Shown: positions 1 to 6,247, numbered from the stretch's first letter. The stretch: 15,062 bases of DNA from JAXIPB01 sp045403155 (GCA_045403155.1 JAXIPB010000179.1:1-15062); one strand, 5' to 3'. Numbers and translations: made by a program. The notes: a model not told the origin generated them from the letters alone.

Positions 1-315
1 GACGGGCACATCCGTTGCCTGGCCCGACCGGCGTGAGCCCCACCCCGGCGCAGCTAACCCGCGCGGTCGTTGGAGGTCTGACCCCCACCACCCGGTGGCG
101 CGGTCGGCATCATGATTGACCCCGACTAGCTGCGGCCGTACCACTCCATGCACACCGCACCCGCCGGCAGCGAAGGGATGACCGGCAACCGGGGACAACC
201 CGGCACCGCCATCCGTCCACACCGGACGCTGGAGCACACGGCCACCCACAACCGCAAAGCCCCCCGTTCCCGGCGCGACGATTCTGCGCCGCTCGGGATC
301 GGCGTCAAGGCCAAG

Positions 316-343
316 CCCGCTTCGCGGGTCGACCTCCGGTCGA
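316..343. repeat. Two tandem perfect hairpins
   Basis: CCCGC (316-320) pairs with GCGGG (324-328) across a TTC loop. Directly after it TCGACC (329-334) pairs with GGTCGA (338-343) across a TCC loop. Neither is followed by a T-run on either strand, so a classic intrinsic terminator is not shown. They could help end transcription coming from lepB or belong to a repeated intergenic element. Confidence 0.45.
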
Positions 344-455
344 GCCTGGACCCCGACCCCTCGCCGGCGTATGCCCGCACCCAGCCGGAAACAGGCACAA
401 ACCGGTCACAAAACAGTCCCGCCCCCCGGGTTGACACGGCCCCGCTCCTTCAGGG

Positions 456-479
456 ATGACCTCCAGGTCATGATCGGCG
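456..479 (+). repeat. Dispersed intergenic repeat A, copy 1
   Basis: This 24-bp sequence matches 22 of 24 positions with the reverse complement of 8377-8400. The two differ only in the central GG/AA pair. It contains the inverted repeat ATGACC (456-461) / GGTCAT (466-471) and ends in TCATGATCGGCG. A G-rich run of similar make-up follows in both copies. It lies about 15 bp beyond the lepB stop codon, so it sits in the 3' region of that transcript. Function is unknown. Confidence 0.6.
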
Positions 480-493
480 CCAGGTGGGGGGGG

Positions 494-1162
494 TTACTGG
501 CCGGTGGGGTTGGGGACCCGGTCGAACGTCTCCGGCACCGTCAGCCAGTCGCCCCGTCCCAGCGGCCAGAACAGGACGAAGGCCCGTCCCACGACGTCAT
601 CGGTCGCGATCGTCGCTTCATCGACGCTGCCGTGTCGGCTGTACTGCTCGCGAGAATCTCCCGACGCCGAGCGGTGGTCACCCATGACCCAGAGCTTGCC
701 GGCGGGCACAACGATGTCGAAAGAGTCCTCGCTAGCGACGTCCGAGCCGCCGTTGCCGTCGGTGTAGAGATAGGGCTCATCCAGAGCCGCTCCGTTGACC
801 GCGATTCGACCCTGGGCGTCACAGCACACCACGTGATCGCCGCCGACGCCGATCACCCGCTTGATGAAGTCCTCCTCGTTGGGGTCCGATCGCCAGTGCG
901 TCGGCGCCTTGAACACCACGATCTCGCCCCGACTGGGGTCGCGGACGTCGTACACGAGCTTGTTGACCAGGACCCGGTCGTTGATGTTGAGGGTGTGCTC
1001 CATCGACTCCGATGGAATGAAGAAGGTCTGCAGAACGAAGGCACGCACCAACACCGCGACCAGGATCGCGACGCCCAGCAGGATCGGCAACTCGCGCCAG
1101 AAACTGCTCCGAGGTTTGGCGGTGCGCTCATCAATCATTGGGGAAGAGTACTTCGTCCCCAT
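494..1162 (-). CDS. lepB: Signal peptidase I, second copy (222 aa)
   Basis: Type I signal peptidase (peptidase S26), which removes signal peptides from exported proteins at the outer face of the membrane. A basic N-terminus is followed by one membrane segment (about residues 25-45). The catalytic Ser53 lies in IPSESMEHTL and the general base Lys101 in DFIKRVIGVGGD. The conserved GDHR box is at 161-164 and the protein ends VPETFDRVPN. This is a compact protein of ordinary family size. I chose the ATG at 1162 because GGACGGAAG precedes it at good spacing. The alternative ATG at 1138 overlaps the upstream stop as ATGA and would give 214 aa. Either start overlaps the 3' end of the preceding lepB, so the two are probably translated from one message. 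Paired lepB genes with different specificity are common in actinobacteria; what each copy cleaves here is unknown. Confidence 0.93.
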   Translation of the reverse strand: MGTKYSSPMIDERTAKPRSSFWRELPILLGVAILVAVLVRAFVLQTFFIPSESMEHTLNINDRVLVNKLVYDVRDPSRGEIVVFKAPTHWRSDPNEEDFIKRVIGVGGDHVVCCDAQGRIAVNGAALDEPYLYTDGNGGSDVASEDSFDIVVPAGKLWVMGDHRSASGDSREQYSRHGSVDEATIATDDVVGRAFVLFWPLGRGDWLTVPETFDRVPNPTGQ

Positions 1163-3021
1163 CGCGGCTTCCGTCCCGATCGCGTCATTGCCACCAAAGG
1201 TGCCAAAATGGGCACAACCATGGCGCCCGCGCCGGTGCCGGAAACACCCGACAACTGGGTCCGGGATCCCGTACCGCCAAATGCCACCGGTCCGGGCACA
1301 TTGGCGAACGTCTCTGGCACGTTCAGCGTATCCCATCGGCCGCTCGGCCAAACAATGACGAAGGCTCGGCCGATCACGTTCTCAACTGGCACCGTGCCTT
1401 GGCAGCGCGAGTCCTGCGACACGATGCGGTGATCACCCATGACGAAAAGCTGACCCGGCGGCACTAGTACCTCGTCGAACCGGCGGGATCGGCAGGCGTT
1501 GGGATCCGGTGGTACCTCGACCGGCGAGTTGTTCAGCACATACGGCTCATCGATACCCCGGCCGTTGACGTAGACCCGGCCATCCGGATCGCAGCACGAC
1601 ACCCGGTCGCCGGGCACACCGATGACGCGTTTGATGAAGTCCTTCTCCCCGGGGCGACTGACACCGATCAGGTCGCCTAGCGCTCGCCCGACCCGGGCCA
1701 GCAGCCCACCGCCAGGCTCGGGAGGGTTCTCCGGCGCCCAGTTGTCCGTGCCGCGGAAGACGACGACCTCGCCACGCTCCGGCTGGCGTACGTCGTAAAC
1801 GATCTTGTTTACGAGGACCCGATCGCCGACGAGCAGTGTCTGTTCCATCGAGCCCGACGGAATGTAGAACGCCTGCAGCAGGAAAGTCCGGATCAGCACC
1901 GCCAGACAAAAAGCGATGACGAGCAAAAGTGGTAACTCCTGCCAGAGCGGCATTGATCGCCTGCCCTGGCTCCGCCGGCCGAACCGGCGGGTCCGATCAC
2001 CCTCGTCGTCCTCGGACACATCGGTACGCCGTGCGAGGCGCCGCAGCGGCGAAGGCTCGAGTTCCCCCCGGCTGGGTGAGGCGGGGTCATCGATCGATGC
2101 TGCGTGACCCGGCGTGTGACGGTCGCTCAGGTTGACTCGTCGGTCAAGGGACGTTGACCGGAAACCGCCTGTGTCCTCGTCGGACGGCCAGCCGAAGTCG
2201 CGTTCGCGGCCAAAGTCGGCGGGCCGGCCAAAGTCGGCGCGCCGGCCATAGCTGCTCGGCCCGTCATGGTCGCTCGGACGGCCAAACTCGGTCGGACGGT
2301 CAAACTCGCTCGTACTGTCAGACTCGCTCCTGCGGTCAAACTCGCTCGGACGGTCGAAACCGCTCGGACGGTCGAAACCGCTTGGTCGGTCGAAAAGCCC
2401 GGTGTTTCGGTCCCGGCGGCCGTGCTCGTCGTGCCCGAACGCGGCCTGGCCGTGCTCGGGCCCGCCTGATGACGCCTGCCCCCAAGTCGGCATTTCGTAT
2501 GGCGACTCACTGGGCAACGGTGAGCCGTACCTCGACTGACCGGACGGGTGTTGCCCGTACGCGGACTCGCCGTAGGACGGCGAATCGCCAAACGCCGAAC
2601 TTTCGCTATAGGGCGGGGAATCCCGATACGGCGGCGAATCGCCGTACGACGAGGTTTCGCCATAGGGCGGGGAATCGCTGTGGGGCGGGGAATTGCCGTA
2701 GGGCGGGGAATTGCCGTAGGGCGGGGAATCGCCGAACGAGGATTGGTCGTACGGTGACTCGTACGGCGAGGAAACCGGATGGTCAGCTGCCCGGTCGCGA
2801 GCGTGACCGGCGTCGGTGGCGTCCCAGGCTGACGAGTCCCAGCCCGGCGAGCCGAACGTCCCGGCGGCGTGTCGATATCCCGGCGGCGGGGATCCGGAGC
2901 CACCAGTACTTGACCGACCATCGTCGCCGTACGCGTCCTCGGCCGGGTCGGTTTCCTGCCCGTACCGGTAGTAGCTATGCGCCTCGCCGACGTCGTCGCG
3001 CTCGGGTCCCTTGCCGTCCAT
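1135..3021 (-). CDS. lepB: Signal peptidase I with long low-complexity N-terminal region (628 aa)
   Basis: The C-terminal third is a type I signal peptidase: a membrane segment at about 362-382, catalytic Ser391 in IPSGSMEQTL, base Lys464 in DFIKRVIGVPGD, the GDHR box near 529 and a VPETFANVPG ending. About 360 residues precede the membrane segment. They form a polar, probably disordered, cytoplasmic region with two repeat arrays: SPPYG-type units (about 85-157) and FDRPS/FGRPA-type units (about 210-277). Actinobacterial LepB proteins often have Pro/Ser/Tyr-rich extensions, but this one is longer than the enzyme itself. A tail of about 50 residues follows the usual end and includes a short hydrophobic stretch, AMVVPILAPLVAM. 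The start is uncertain: ATG at 3021 is chosen, with in-frame GTG at 3024 or TTG at 3030 possible, and no strong ribosome site is visible. It lies 101 bp after rplS and overlaps the second lepB. Confidence 0.9.
   Translation of the reverse strand: MDGKGPERDDVGEAHSYYRYGQETDPAEDAYGDDGRSSTGGSGSPPPGYRHAAGTFGSPGWDSSAWDATDAGHARDRAADHPVSSPYESPYDQSSFGDSPPYGNSPPYGNSPPHSDSPPYGETSSYGDSPPYRDSPPYSESSAFGDSPSYGESAYGQHPSGQSRYGSPLPSESPYEMPTWGQASSGGPEHGQAAFGHDEHGRRDRNTGLFDRPSGFDRPSGFDRPSEFDRRSESDSTSEFDRPTEFGRPSDHDGPSSYGRRADFGRPADFGRERDFGWPSDEDTGGFRSTSLDRRVNLSDRHTPGHAASIDDPASPSRGELEPSPLRRLARRTDVSEDDEGDRTRRFGRRSQGRRSMPLWQELPLLLVIAFCLAVLIRTFLLQAFYIPSGSMEQTLLVGDRVLVNKIVYDVRQPERGEVVVFRGTDNWAPENPPEPGGGLLARVGRALGDLIGVSRPGEKDFIKRVIGVPGDRVSCCDPDGRVYVNGRGIDEPYVLNNSPVEVPPDPNACRSRRFDEVLVPPGQLFVMGDHRIVSQDSRCQGTVPVENVIGRAFVIVWPSGRWDTLNVPETFANVPGPVAFGGTGSRTQLSGVSGTGAGAMVVPILAPLVAMTRSGRKPRWGRSTLPQ
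2191..2394 (-). repeat. FDRPS-type coding repeat array in LepB
   Basis: This segment encodes imperfect six-residue units such as FDRPSG, FDRPSE, FDRPTE, FGRPSD and FGRPAD. On the plus strand the units read as repeats of CTCGGACGGTCGAA-like sequence with an 18-bp period, most exact near 2335-2395 and more diverged toward 2191. The array alternates aromatic residues with Asp/Arg charges and would be disordered on the cytoplasmic side. Confidence 0.7.
2551..2769 (-). repeat. SPPYG-type coding repeat array in LepB
   Basis: Six-residue units such as DSPPYG, NSPPYG and ESPYD are encoded by 18-bp repeats. Around 2660-2732 the plus strand carries near-identical tandem units of GCGGGGAATTGCCGTAGG. 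The near identity at the DNA level suggests recent expansion. The protein product is Tyr/Pro/Ser-rich. Confidence 0.75.
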
Positions 3022-3122
3022 CACGCGCAAGCCTAGAGGTACGAATCCAGGTCGTGGGACCGCCTAGGCAGCAATTGAAGAACGCTTGCCGTGATCAAGG
3101 CGAGGACGGGCAACCACCGAGG

Positions 3123-3482
3123 TCAGCTCGTGGTCGCCTTCTCGCGCTTCTCCTTGATCTTTGCCTTCTTGCCCCGGAGGTCGCGCAGGTAGTAGAGCTT
3201 GGCACGCCGGACGTCGCCGCGGGTGACGATCTCGATCCGGTCAAGGGATGGGCTGTTGAGCGGGTAGGTGCGCTCCACCCCGACGCCGAAGCTGACCTTG
3301 CGAATCGTAAAAGTCTCCCGCAGGCCACTCCCCTGGCGACGGATGACGACACCTTGGAAGATCTGAACCCGGGAACGGCTGCCCTCGACGACCCGTGCAT
3401 GCACCTTGAGGGTGTCGCCGGCACGGAAGTCCGGGAGGTCGGTTCGCAGTGACTGGGCATCCAGGGCGTCCAGCGTGTTCAT
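3123..3482 (-). CDS. rplS: 50S ribosomal protein L19 (bL19)
   Basis: Large-subunit protein bL19, found at the interface with the small subunit. The 119 residues fit the family length. Recognisable segments are LRTDLPDFRAGDTLKVHARV, FQGVVIRRQGSGLRETFTIRK, GVGVERTYPLNSPSLDRIE and a basic RRAKLYYLRDLRGKKAKIKE tail. The ATG at 3482 is chosen over an upstream in-frame ATG at 3515 because GAGGAAG lies five bases before it and the protein then begins like other L19 proteins. It is separated from trmD by 163 bp, so it may have its own promoter or a regulatory leader. The next gene in the same direction is lepB. Confidence 0.96.
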   Translation of the reverse strand: MNTLDALDAQSLRTDLPDFRAGDTLKVHARVVEGSRSRVQIFQGVVIRRQGSGLRETFTIRKVSFGVGVERTYPLNSPSLDRIEIVTRGDVRRAKLYYLRDLRGKKAKIKEKREKATTS

Positions 3483-3645
3483 CGCTGCTTCCTCATCGTC
3501 GTGGCACACCGGCACCCGGCATGCGGTCTAGGGCCTGCAACTGGCTGTCTTTGGGCGCAAGAGGTACGGCGCCTTCGCGTAGATTTCGCTCGCACGAACC
3601 CGGCCTGCGGCTCCACGCGACCTGCGGCCTCGTGCGGCAACCCCA
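3483..3645 (-). other. rplS leader / trmD-rplS spacer
   Basis: This 163-bp spacer is long for an otherwise tight operon. It holds a near-direct repeat CCTGCGGC (about 3603-3610 and 3622-3629) and weak self-complementarity (GGCGC / GCGCC near 3554-3573). I could not place a convincing -35/-10 pair or a known L19 leader fold. It is the natural place for an internal promoter or autoregulatory leader, but the sequence alone does not show one. Confidence 0.35.
3488..3494 (-). promoter_or_regulatory. Shine-Dalgarno site that fixes the rplS start
   Basis: GAGGAAG on the minus strand ends five bases before the ATG at 3482. The upstream in-frame ATG at 3515 has no comparable site. Confidence 0.7.
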
Positions 3646-4470
3646 CTACTTTGCCATATCGCCACCGGGCACCGGAAACCCGCCCCCCCTGAGCACCGCC
3701 CGGTCGCCCTCGTCCAGCGCCTCCGGCGGCAGGGCGGCGAGCAGGTCTGGCCGCCGGCCGGCCGTACGAAGCAGTGCCTGGTCGCGGCGCCAGCGCACAA
3801 TGCGGGCGTGGTCTCCCGACCGCAGAACCACGGGCACCTCTAGACCCCGCCACGCGGCCGGCTTGGTATAGACCGGCGACTCGAGCAGGCCGTTGACGTG
3901 TGACTCCTCGACCAGGGAGTCGGCGTTGCCGAGCACGCCGGGCAGCAGCCGGCTCACCGCCTCGAGGATGACGAGCACCGCGACCTCGCCTCCGAACAGG
4001 ACGTAGTCGCCGATCGAGATCTCGCTCACACGGCCTCGGCGGGCCGCGTGGTCGAGCACCCTCTGATCGAGACCTTCGTATCGACCGCACGCGAAGAGCA
4101 GGTGCTTCTCAGCGGCCAGTTCGTGCGCCATCGCCTGCGTGAACGGAATCCCGGCCGGCGTCGGCACGATGACCCGCGACCCGGCGTTCGAGGTGCCCGC
4201 CGGGTTCGACGGGTTCGACTGGTTCGACTGGTTCGACTGGTTCGCGGGCAGGAGGGCGTCGAGAGCCTCACCCCACGGTTGCGGCCGCATGACCATCCCG
4301 GGGCCACCGCCGTACGGCGTGTCGTCCACCGTCCGGTGGACGTCGTGCGTCCAGCGCCGAAGATCGTGCACGTTGATCTCTATCTGGCCCTCGGCCTGAG
4401 CCCGTCCGATCAGGGAGAGGCCGAGCGGTGCGAGGTACTCGGGAAAGATCGTGACGATATCCACCCGCAT
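3646..4470 (-). CDS. trmD: tRNA (guanine-N1)-methyltransferase
   Basis: TrmD methylates G37 next to the anticodon using S-adenosylmethionine and so prevents +1 frameshifting. The N-terminal RVDIVTIFPEY, DDTPYGGGPGMVM (about 49-61), CGRYEGLDQRV (128-138), SIGDYVLFGGE (152-162) and PGVLGN (177-182) belong to the SPOUT trefoil-knot fold. LLESPVYTKP and VPVVLRSGDH follow. Two oddities: residues 77-90 are an NQS/NPS repeat in a loop before the knot, and the position normally held by the catalytic Asp of the (E/D)DS motif is Glu189 (VEESH). At 274 aa it is slightly longer than the E. coli enzyme because of the loop. The rimM stop is nine bases upstream and the ribosome site GGGGG overlaps it. Confidence 0.95.
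   Translation of the reverse strand: MRVDIVTIFPEYLAPLGLSLIGRAQAEGQIEINVHDLRRWTHDVHRTVDDTPYGGGPGMVMRPQPWGEALDALLPANQSNQSNQSNPSNPAGTSNAGSRVIVPTPAGIPFTQAMAHELAAEKHLLFACGRYEGLDQRVLDHAARRGRVSEISIGDYVLFGGEVAVLVILEAVSRLLPGVLGNADSLVEESHVNGLLESPVYTKPAAWRGLEVPVVLRSGDHARIVRWRRDQALLRTAGRRPDLLAALPPEALDEGDRAVLRGGGFPVPGGDMAK
4201..4242 (-). repeat. 9-bp tandem repeat in TrmD (NQS units)
   Basis: The plus strand shows GGTTCGACT repeated with a 9-bp period between 4201 and 4242, encoding NQSNQSNQSNPSNP. It lies in the variable region between the helix after the GGGPGM segment and the strand leading to VPTPAG. E. coli TrmD has a short Ala/Gly stretch there. Confidence 0.8.
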
Positions 4471-4479
4471 ACGTACCCC

Positions 4480-4989
4480 CTAGAGATCAAAAAGGCCGTC
4501 CGGCGGGGTCACGACCAGCCGACCGGTGGCGAGGTCAACCTCCGGCACGATGGCCCGAACGAATGGCACCAGCGCATCGCGCCCGTCCGACCGCCGCACA
4601 ATTAGCAGGTCACTCGCGGGCGGGTGTTCGATGCGGACGACGTCGCCGATGTGCTCACCGGTCTCGGTCTCCACTCGCAGGCCAATCAGCTGGTGGTCAT
4701 TGAACTCATCCGGGTCGGTCGGCGCCGGCACGGAGTCGCTATCCACGCAGAGCAGCACACCCTTGAGCCGATCGGCGATGTCGCGATCCGCCACCCCGTC
4801 GAACGTGACCAGGAGGCGACCCTGATGCGGCCGCACCTCGTCCACACGAAGCGGCCCGGCAGCCGCGGGGTCGGTCTCGAGCACCGACCCGACGACGAAA
4901 CGCTCACCCGGGGAATCCGTATGCACGTCGACAACGACCTCGCCGCGGACGCCGTGCGGCCGGATGATTCGTCCGACGACCAGCTGCAT
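4480..4989 (-). CDS. rimM: Ribosome maturation factor RimM
   Basis: RimM assists maturation of the 30S head and binds S19. The N-terminal domain (about 1-88) has the typical VGRIIRPHGVRGEVVV start, and a PRC-barrel (about 95-169) ends ALVPFVRAIVPEVDL and TPPDGLFDL. At 169 aa it is normal in size. The linker tyrosine motif (YYW in E. coli, usually EFYDHQL in relatives) reads EFNDHQL here, so the central tyrosine is Asn97. The start ATG overlaps the khpA stop by one base (TGATG), which suggests translational coupling. trmD follows after nine bases, the classic rpsP-rimM-trmD-rplS order with khpA inserted. Confidence 0.95.
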   Translation of the reverse strand: MQLVVGRIIRPHGVRGEVVVDVHTDSPGERFVVGSVLETDPAAAGPLRVDEVRPHQGRLLVTFDGVADRDIADRLKGVLLCVDSDSVPAPTDPDEFNDHQLIGLRVETETGEHIGDVVRIEHPPASDLLIVRRSDGRDALVPFVRAIVPEVDLATGRLVVTPPDGLFDL

Positions 4990-5249
4990 CAGTACGCGTC
5001 GACGATGTCGACTCGAACGCCCCGCCCGCCAACCGACGTGATCACCTGGCGCAGCGCCCTAGCGGTACGGCCACCGCGGCCGATCACCGTACCAAGGTCA
5101 TCGGGGTGCACCCTGACCTCGAGCCGTTGCCCGCGGCGACCGTCGATCATGCGCACCCGAACGTCGTCCGGGTGCTCGACGATGCCCCGCACCAGATGCT
5201 CCAGCACGGGGCGAAGCGCCCCGTCAGCCTTGCGCGTCGGTGCCGGCAT
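4989..5249 (-). CDS. khpA: KH-domain RNA-binding protein KhpA
   Basis: Small single-KH protein of 86 residues. The segments LEHLVRGIVEHPDDVRVRM and VHPDDLGTVIGRGGRTARAL identify it; GRGG at 57-60 is the GXXG loop that contacts RNA. In other bacteria KhpA partners with KhpB/Jag and affects cell division and sRNA or mRNA fate; that role is from the family, not from this sequence. The ATG at 5249 is preceded by GAGGAG (5257-5262) at seven bases. It begins inside the 3' end of rpsP, overlapping it by 26 bases, and its stop overlaps rimM, so this is a tightly coupled part of the ribosomal operon. Confidence 0.93.
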   Translation of the reverse strand: MPAPTRKADGALRPVLEHLVRGIVEHPDDVRVRMIDGRRGQRLEVRVHPDDLGTVIGRGGRTARALRQVITSVGGRGVRVDIVDAY

Positions 5250-5916
5250 CGGTGGACTCCTCGGCCGGAGCGGGCGCCGTTTCGGCGGCCGGCGTGGCCG
5301 GCTCGACCTCGGCCGACGGCTCGGTCGTCGGCTCGGTCGTCGGCTCAGTCGCCGCCTCCGGCGCAGTGGTGGCCGGCTCAGGCTCCGCCTTGGCGTCGGT
5401 GGCCGTCGCCTCGGTGGCCGTCGCCTCGGTGACCGTCGCCTCGGTGGCCGTCGCCTCGGTGACCGTCGCCTCGGTGGCCGTCGCCTCGGTGACCTTGGCC
5501 TCGGTGGCCTTGGCGTCGGTGGCCTTGGCGGTCTTCTTGGCTGGCTTCGGCTTTGCCTCGGGCTCGGCCAGGCCTGCCGCGGCCTTGGCCTCGACCTCGT
5601 AGGCCGACCTGCGATCCGCGCGCGCCGGCGCCACCATCAGCGGCTCGGTCGGCGCGGGCAGACCCTTGAACTTCTGCCAATCGCCGGTCTTGCTAAGGAT
5701 CGTGATCACCGGTTCGCTCGGCTGGGCGCCGACCGAGAGCCAGTGCTGCACCCGCGCCGAGTCAACCTCGATACGTGAGGGATCCTCCTTGGGGTGGTAG
5801 AGACCGACGTACTCGATCGCGCGGCCGTCGCGCTTGGTGCGCGAGTCGGCGACGACGATGCGGTACTGGGGATTGCGGATCTTGCCCATCCGCATGAGCC
5901 GGATTCGTACGGCCAC
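5224..5916 (-). CDS. rpsP: 30S ribosomal protein S16 (bS16) with long Ala/Thr/Glu tail
   Basis: bS16 is a small-subunit assembly protein. The core (about 1-85) starts VRIRLMRMGKIRNPQYRIVV and continues RDGRAIEYVGLYHPKEDPS and DSARVQHWLSVGAQPSEPV, all typical. About 145 further residues follow, giving 230 aa against roughly 80-90 in E. coli. The tail contains a TEATATEATV repeat (about 135-174) and then acidic Glu/Pro/Thr/Ala sequence. Actinobacterial S16 proteins often have Ala/Glu-rich tails, but this is at the long end. The start is GTG at 5916, with AGGAG about ten bases upstream. It heads the rpsP-khpA-rimM-trmD block after a 331-bp gap. Confidence 0.95.
   Translation of the reverse strand: MAVRIRLMRMGKIRNPQYRIVVADSRTKRDGRAIEYVGLYHPKEDPSRIEVDSARVQHWLSVGAQPSEPVITILSKTGDWQKFKGLPAPTEPLMVAPARADRRSAYEVEAKAAAGLAEPEAKPKPAKKTAKATDAKATEAKVTEATATEATVTEATATEATVTEATATEATATDAKAEPEPATTAPEAATEPTTEPTTEPSAEVEPATPAAETAPAPAEESTDAGTDAQG
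5395..5514 (-). repeat. 15-bp tandem repeat in the S16 tail
   Basis: The plus strand has about eight units of GTGGCCGTCGCCTCG (or GTGACCGTCGCCTCG), encoding alternating TEATA and TEATV pentapeptides. Unit identity is high, so this looks like recent slippage or unequal exchange that stayed in frame. It adds low-complexity sequence beyond the ribosome-embedded core. Confidence 0.85.
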
Positions 5917-5950
5917 TGTCTGCTCGCTCCTGACGTATCAGATTGTTCGG

Positions 5951-5978
5951 CTCGCAAGCTTCGCCGAAGCGTGGCGAG
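5951..5978 (-). repeat. Hairpin in the rpsP leader
   Basis: CTCGC (5951-5955) pairs with GCGAG (5974-5978), and inside it GCTTC (5958-5962) pairs with GAAGC (5966-5970). The two stems are separated by a small internal loop. It lies 35-62 bases before the rpsP start codon, where it would be transcribed if the promoter is upstream. No T-run follows, so it is not an evident terminator. Confidence 0.45.
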
Positions 5979-6108
5979 CGTGCTGACCGCCACCGTGGGG
6001 TTAGTGTGGCCCGCTGCTCTGAGTAACAAGGGACTGACGACGCGCCCGGGTAGAGGGCGCCGGACGCGCGTCGGATACCAATAACGGATTCTGCCAGATC
6101 GGCTCGGC

Positions 6109-6144
6109 CGGACACGAATCACCCCACGAATCCGCCACGAAATC
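6109..6144. repeat. Three 12-bp direct repeats upstream of rpsP
   Basis: Three consecutive 12-bp units on the plus strand end in CACGAATC (6113-6120), CACGAATC (6125-6132) and CACGAAATC (6136-6144). The spacing is close to one DNA turn, as expected of a protein-binding site bound on one face. No regulator can be named. Confidence 0.45.
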
Positions 6145-6206
6145 ACACCGCCGGTGCTTGATCGCCCGCGACTGTTCAACACCTGCCCTGTTCCACTCGG
6201 GCGAAG

Positions 6207-6239
6207 CGGGCCAGTGTTGAGCACCCGCGACGATCTTGG
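6207..6239 (+). repeat. Dispersed intergenic repeat B, copy 1
   Basis: This 33-bp segment matches 14012-14044 at 26 of 33 positions, including an exact GATCTTGG end and CACC/GCGA blocks. It begins eight bases after the stop codon of the DUF402 gene. The other copy holds the same orientation just after the glnD stop. Function is unknown. Confidence 0.5.
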
Positions 6240-6247
6240 AGGGAACC

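Larger units (their letters stand above)
1..493. other. Intergenic region downstream of lepB, no convincing gene
   Basis: This 493-bp stretch lies 3' of the minus-strand lepB tandem. Open frames of about 100 codons exist on both strands (126-437 minus, 148-459 plus). They are antisense to each other, proline/arginine-rich and show no recognisable domain, so I treat them as chance frames in GC-rich DNA. What can be seen is two adjacent hairpins at 316-343, a partial copy of a dispersed TCATGATC-type motif near 110-120, and a full copy of that repeat at 456-479. In many actinobacteria rnhB follows lepB, but nothing resembling RNase HII is visible here; it may lie beyond the window or elsewhere. 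Confidence 0.6.
5917..6247 (-). promoter_or_regulatory. rpsP upstream region, likely operon promoter region
   Basis: This 331-bp non-coding gap precedes the rpsP operon and most likely holds its promoter; that is inference from position. I could not assign a good -35/-10 pair. Visible elements are repeat B at 6207-6239, three 12-bp direct repeats at 6109-6144 and a hairpin at 5951-5978 in the putative mRNA leader. Confidence 0.4.

Noticed and set aside
126..459. Two antisense open frames of about 100 codons in the region beyond lepB
   Set aside because: They overlap each other on opposite strands, are rich in Pro/Arg/Ser and show no recognisable domain; such frames are frequent by chance in GC-rich DNA.
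431..459. TTGACA as a possible plus-strand -35 box
   Set aside because: No matching -10 hexamer at 16-18 bp and no gene follows on the plus strand.
371..1432. Plus-strand open frame of 353 codons
   Set aside because: It runs antisense through both lepB catalytic regions, whose minus-strand translations carry clear peptidase motifs; its composition is that of a reverse-strand shadow.
2551..2769. CRISPR-like regular repeats
   Set aside because: The 18-bp units are contiguous, without spacers, and encode a continuous low-complexity protein region of LepB.
2154..3452. Plus-strand open frame of 432 codons
   Set aside because: Arg/Thr-rich shadow of the repetitive lepB N-terminus and rplS; no domain and no plausible start.
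4624..5778. Plus-strand frame with long Gly/Arg/Leu repeats
   Set aside because: Antisense image of the 15-bp repeat in rpsP together with khpA and rimM; the repeats come from the real gene.
6023..6060. TTGTTA-17-CACTAA as an rpsP promoter on the minus strand
   Set aside because: The -10 match is poor (two of six), so I did not list it as a promoter.
6171..6192. Possible third copy of repeat B
   Set aside because: Only an eight-base ACACCTGC block matches; this is too short to claim.
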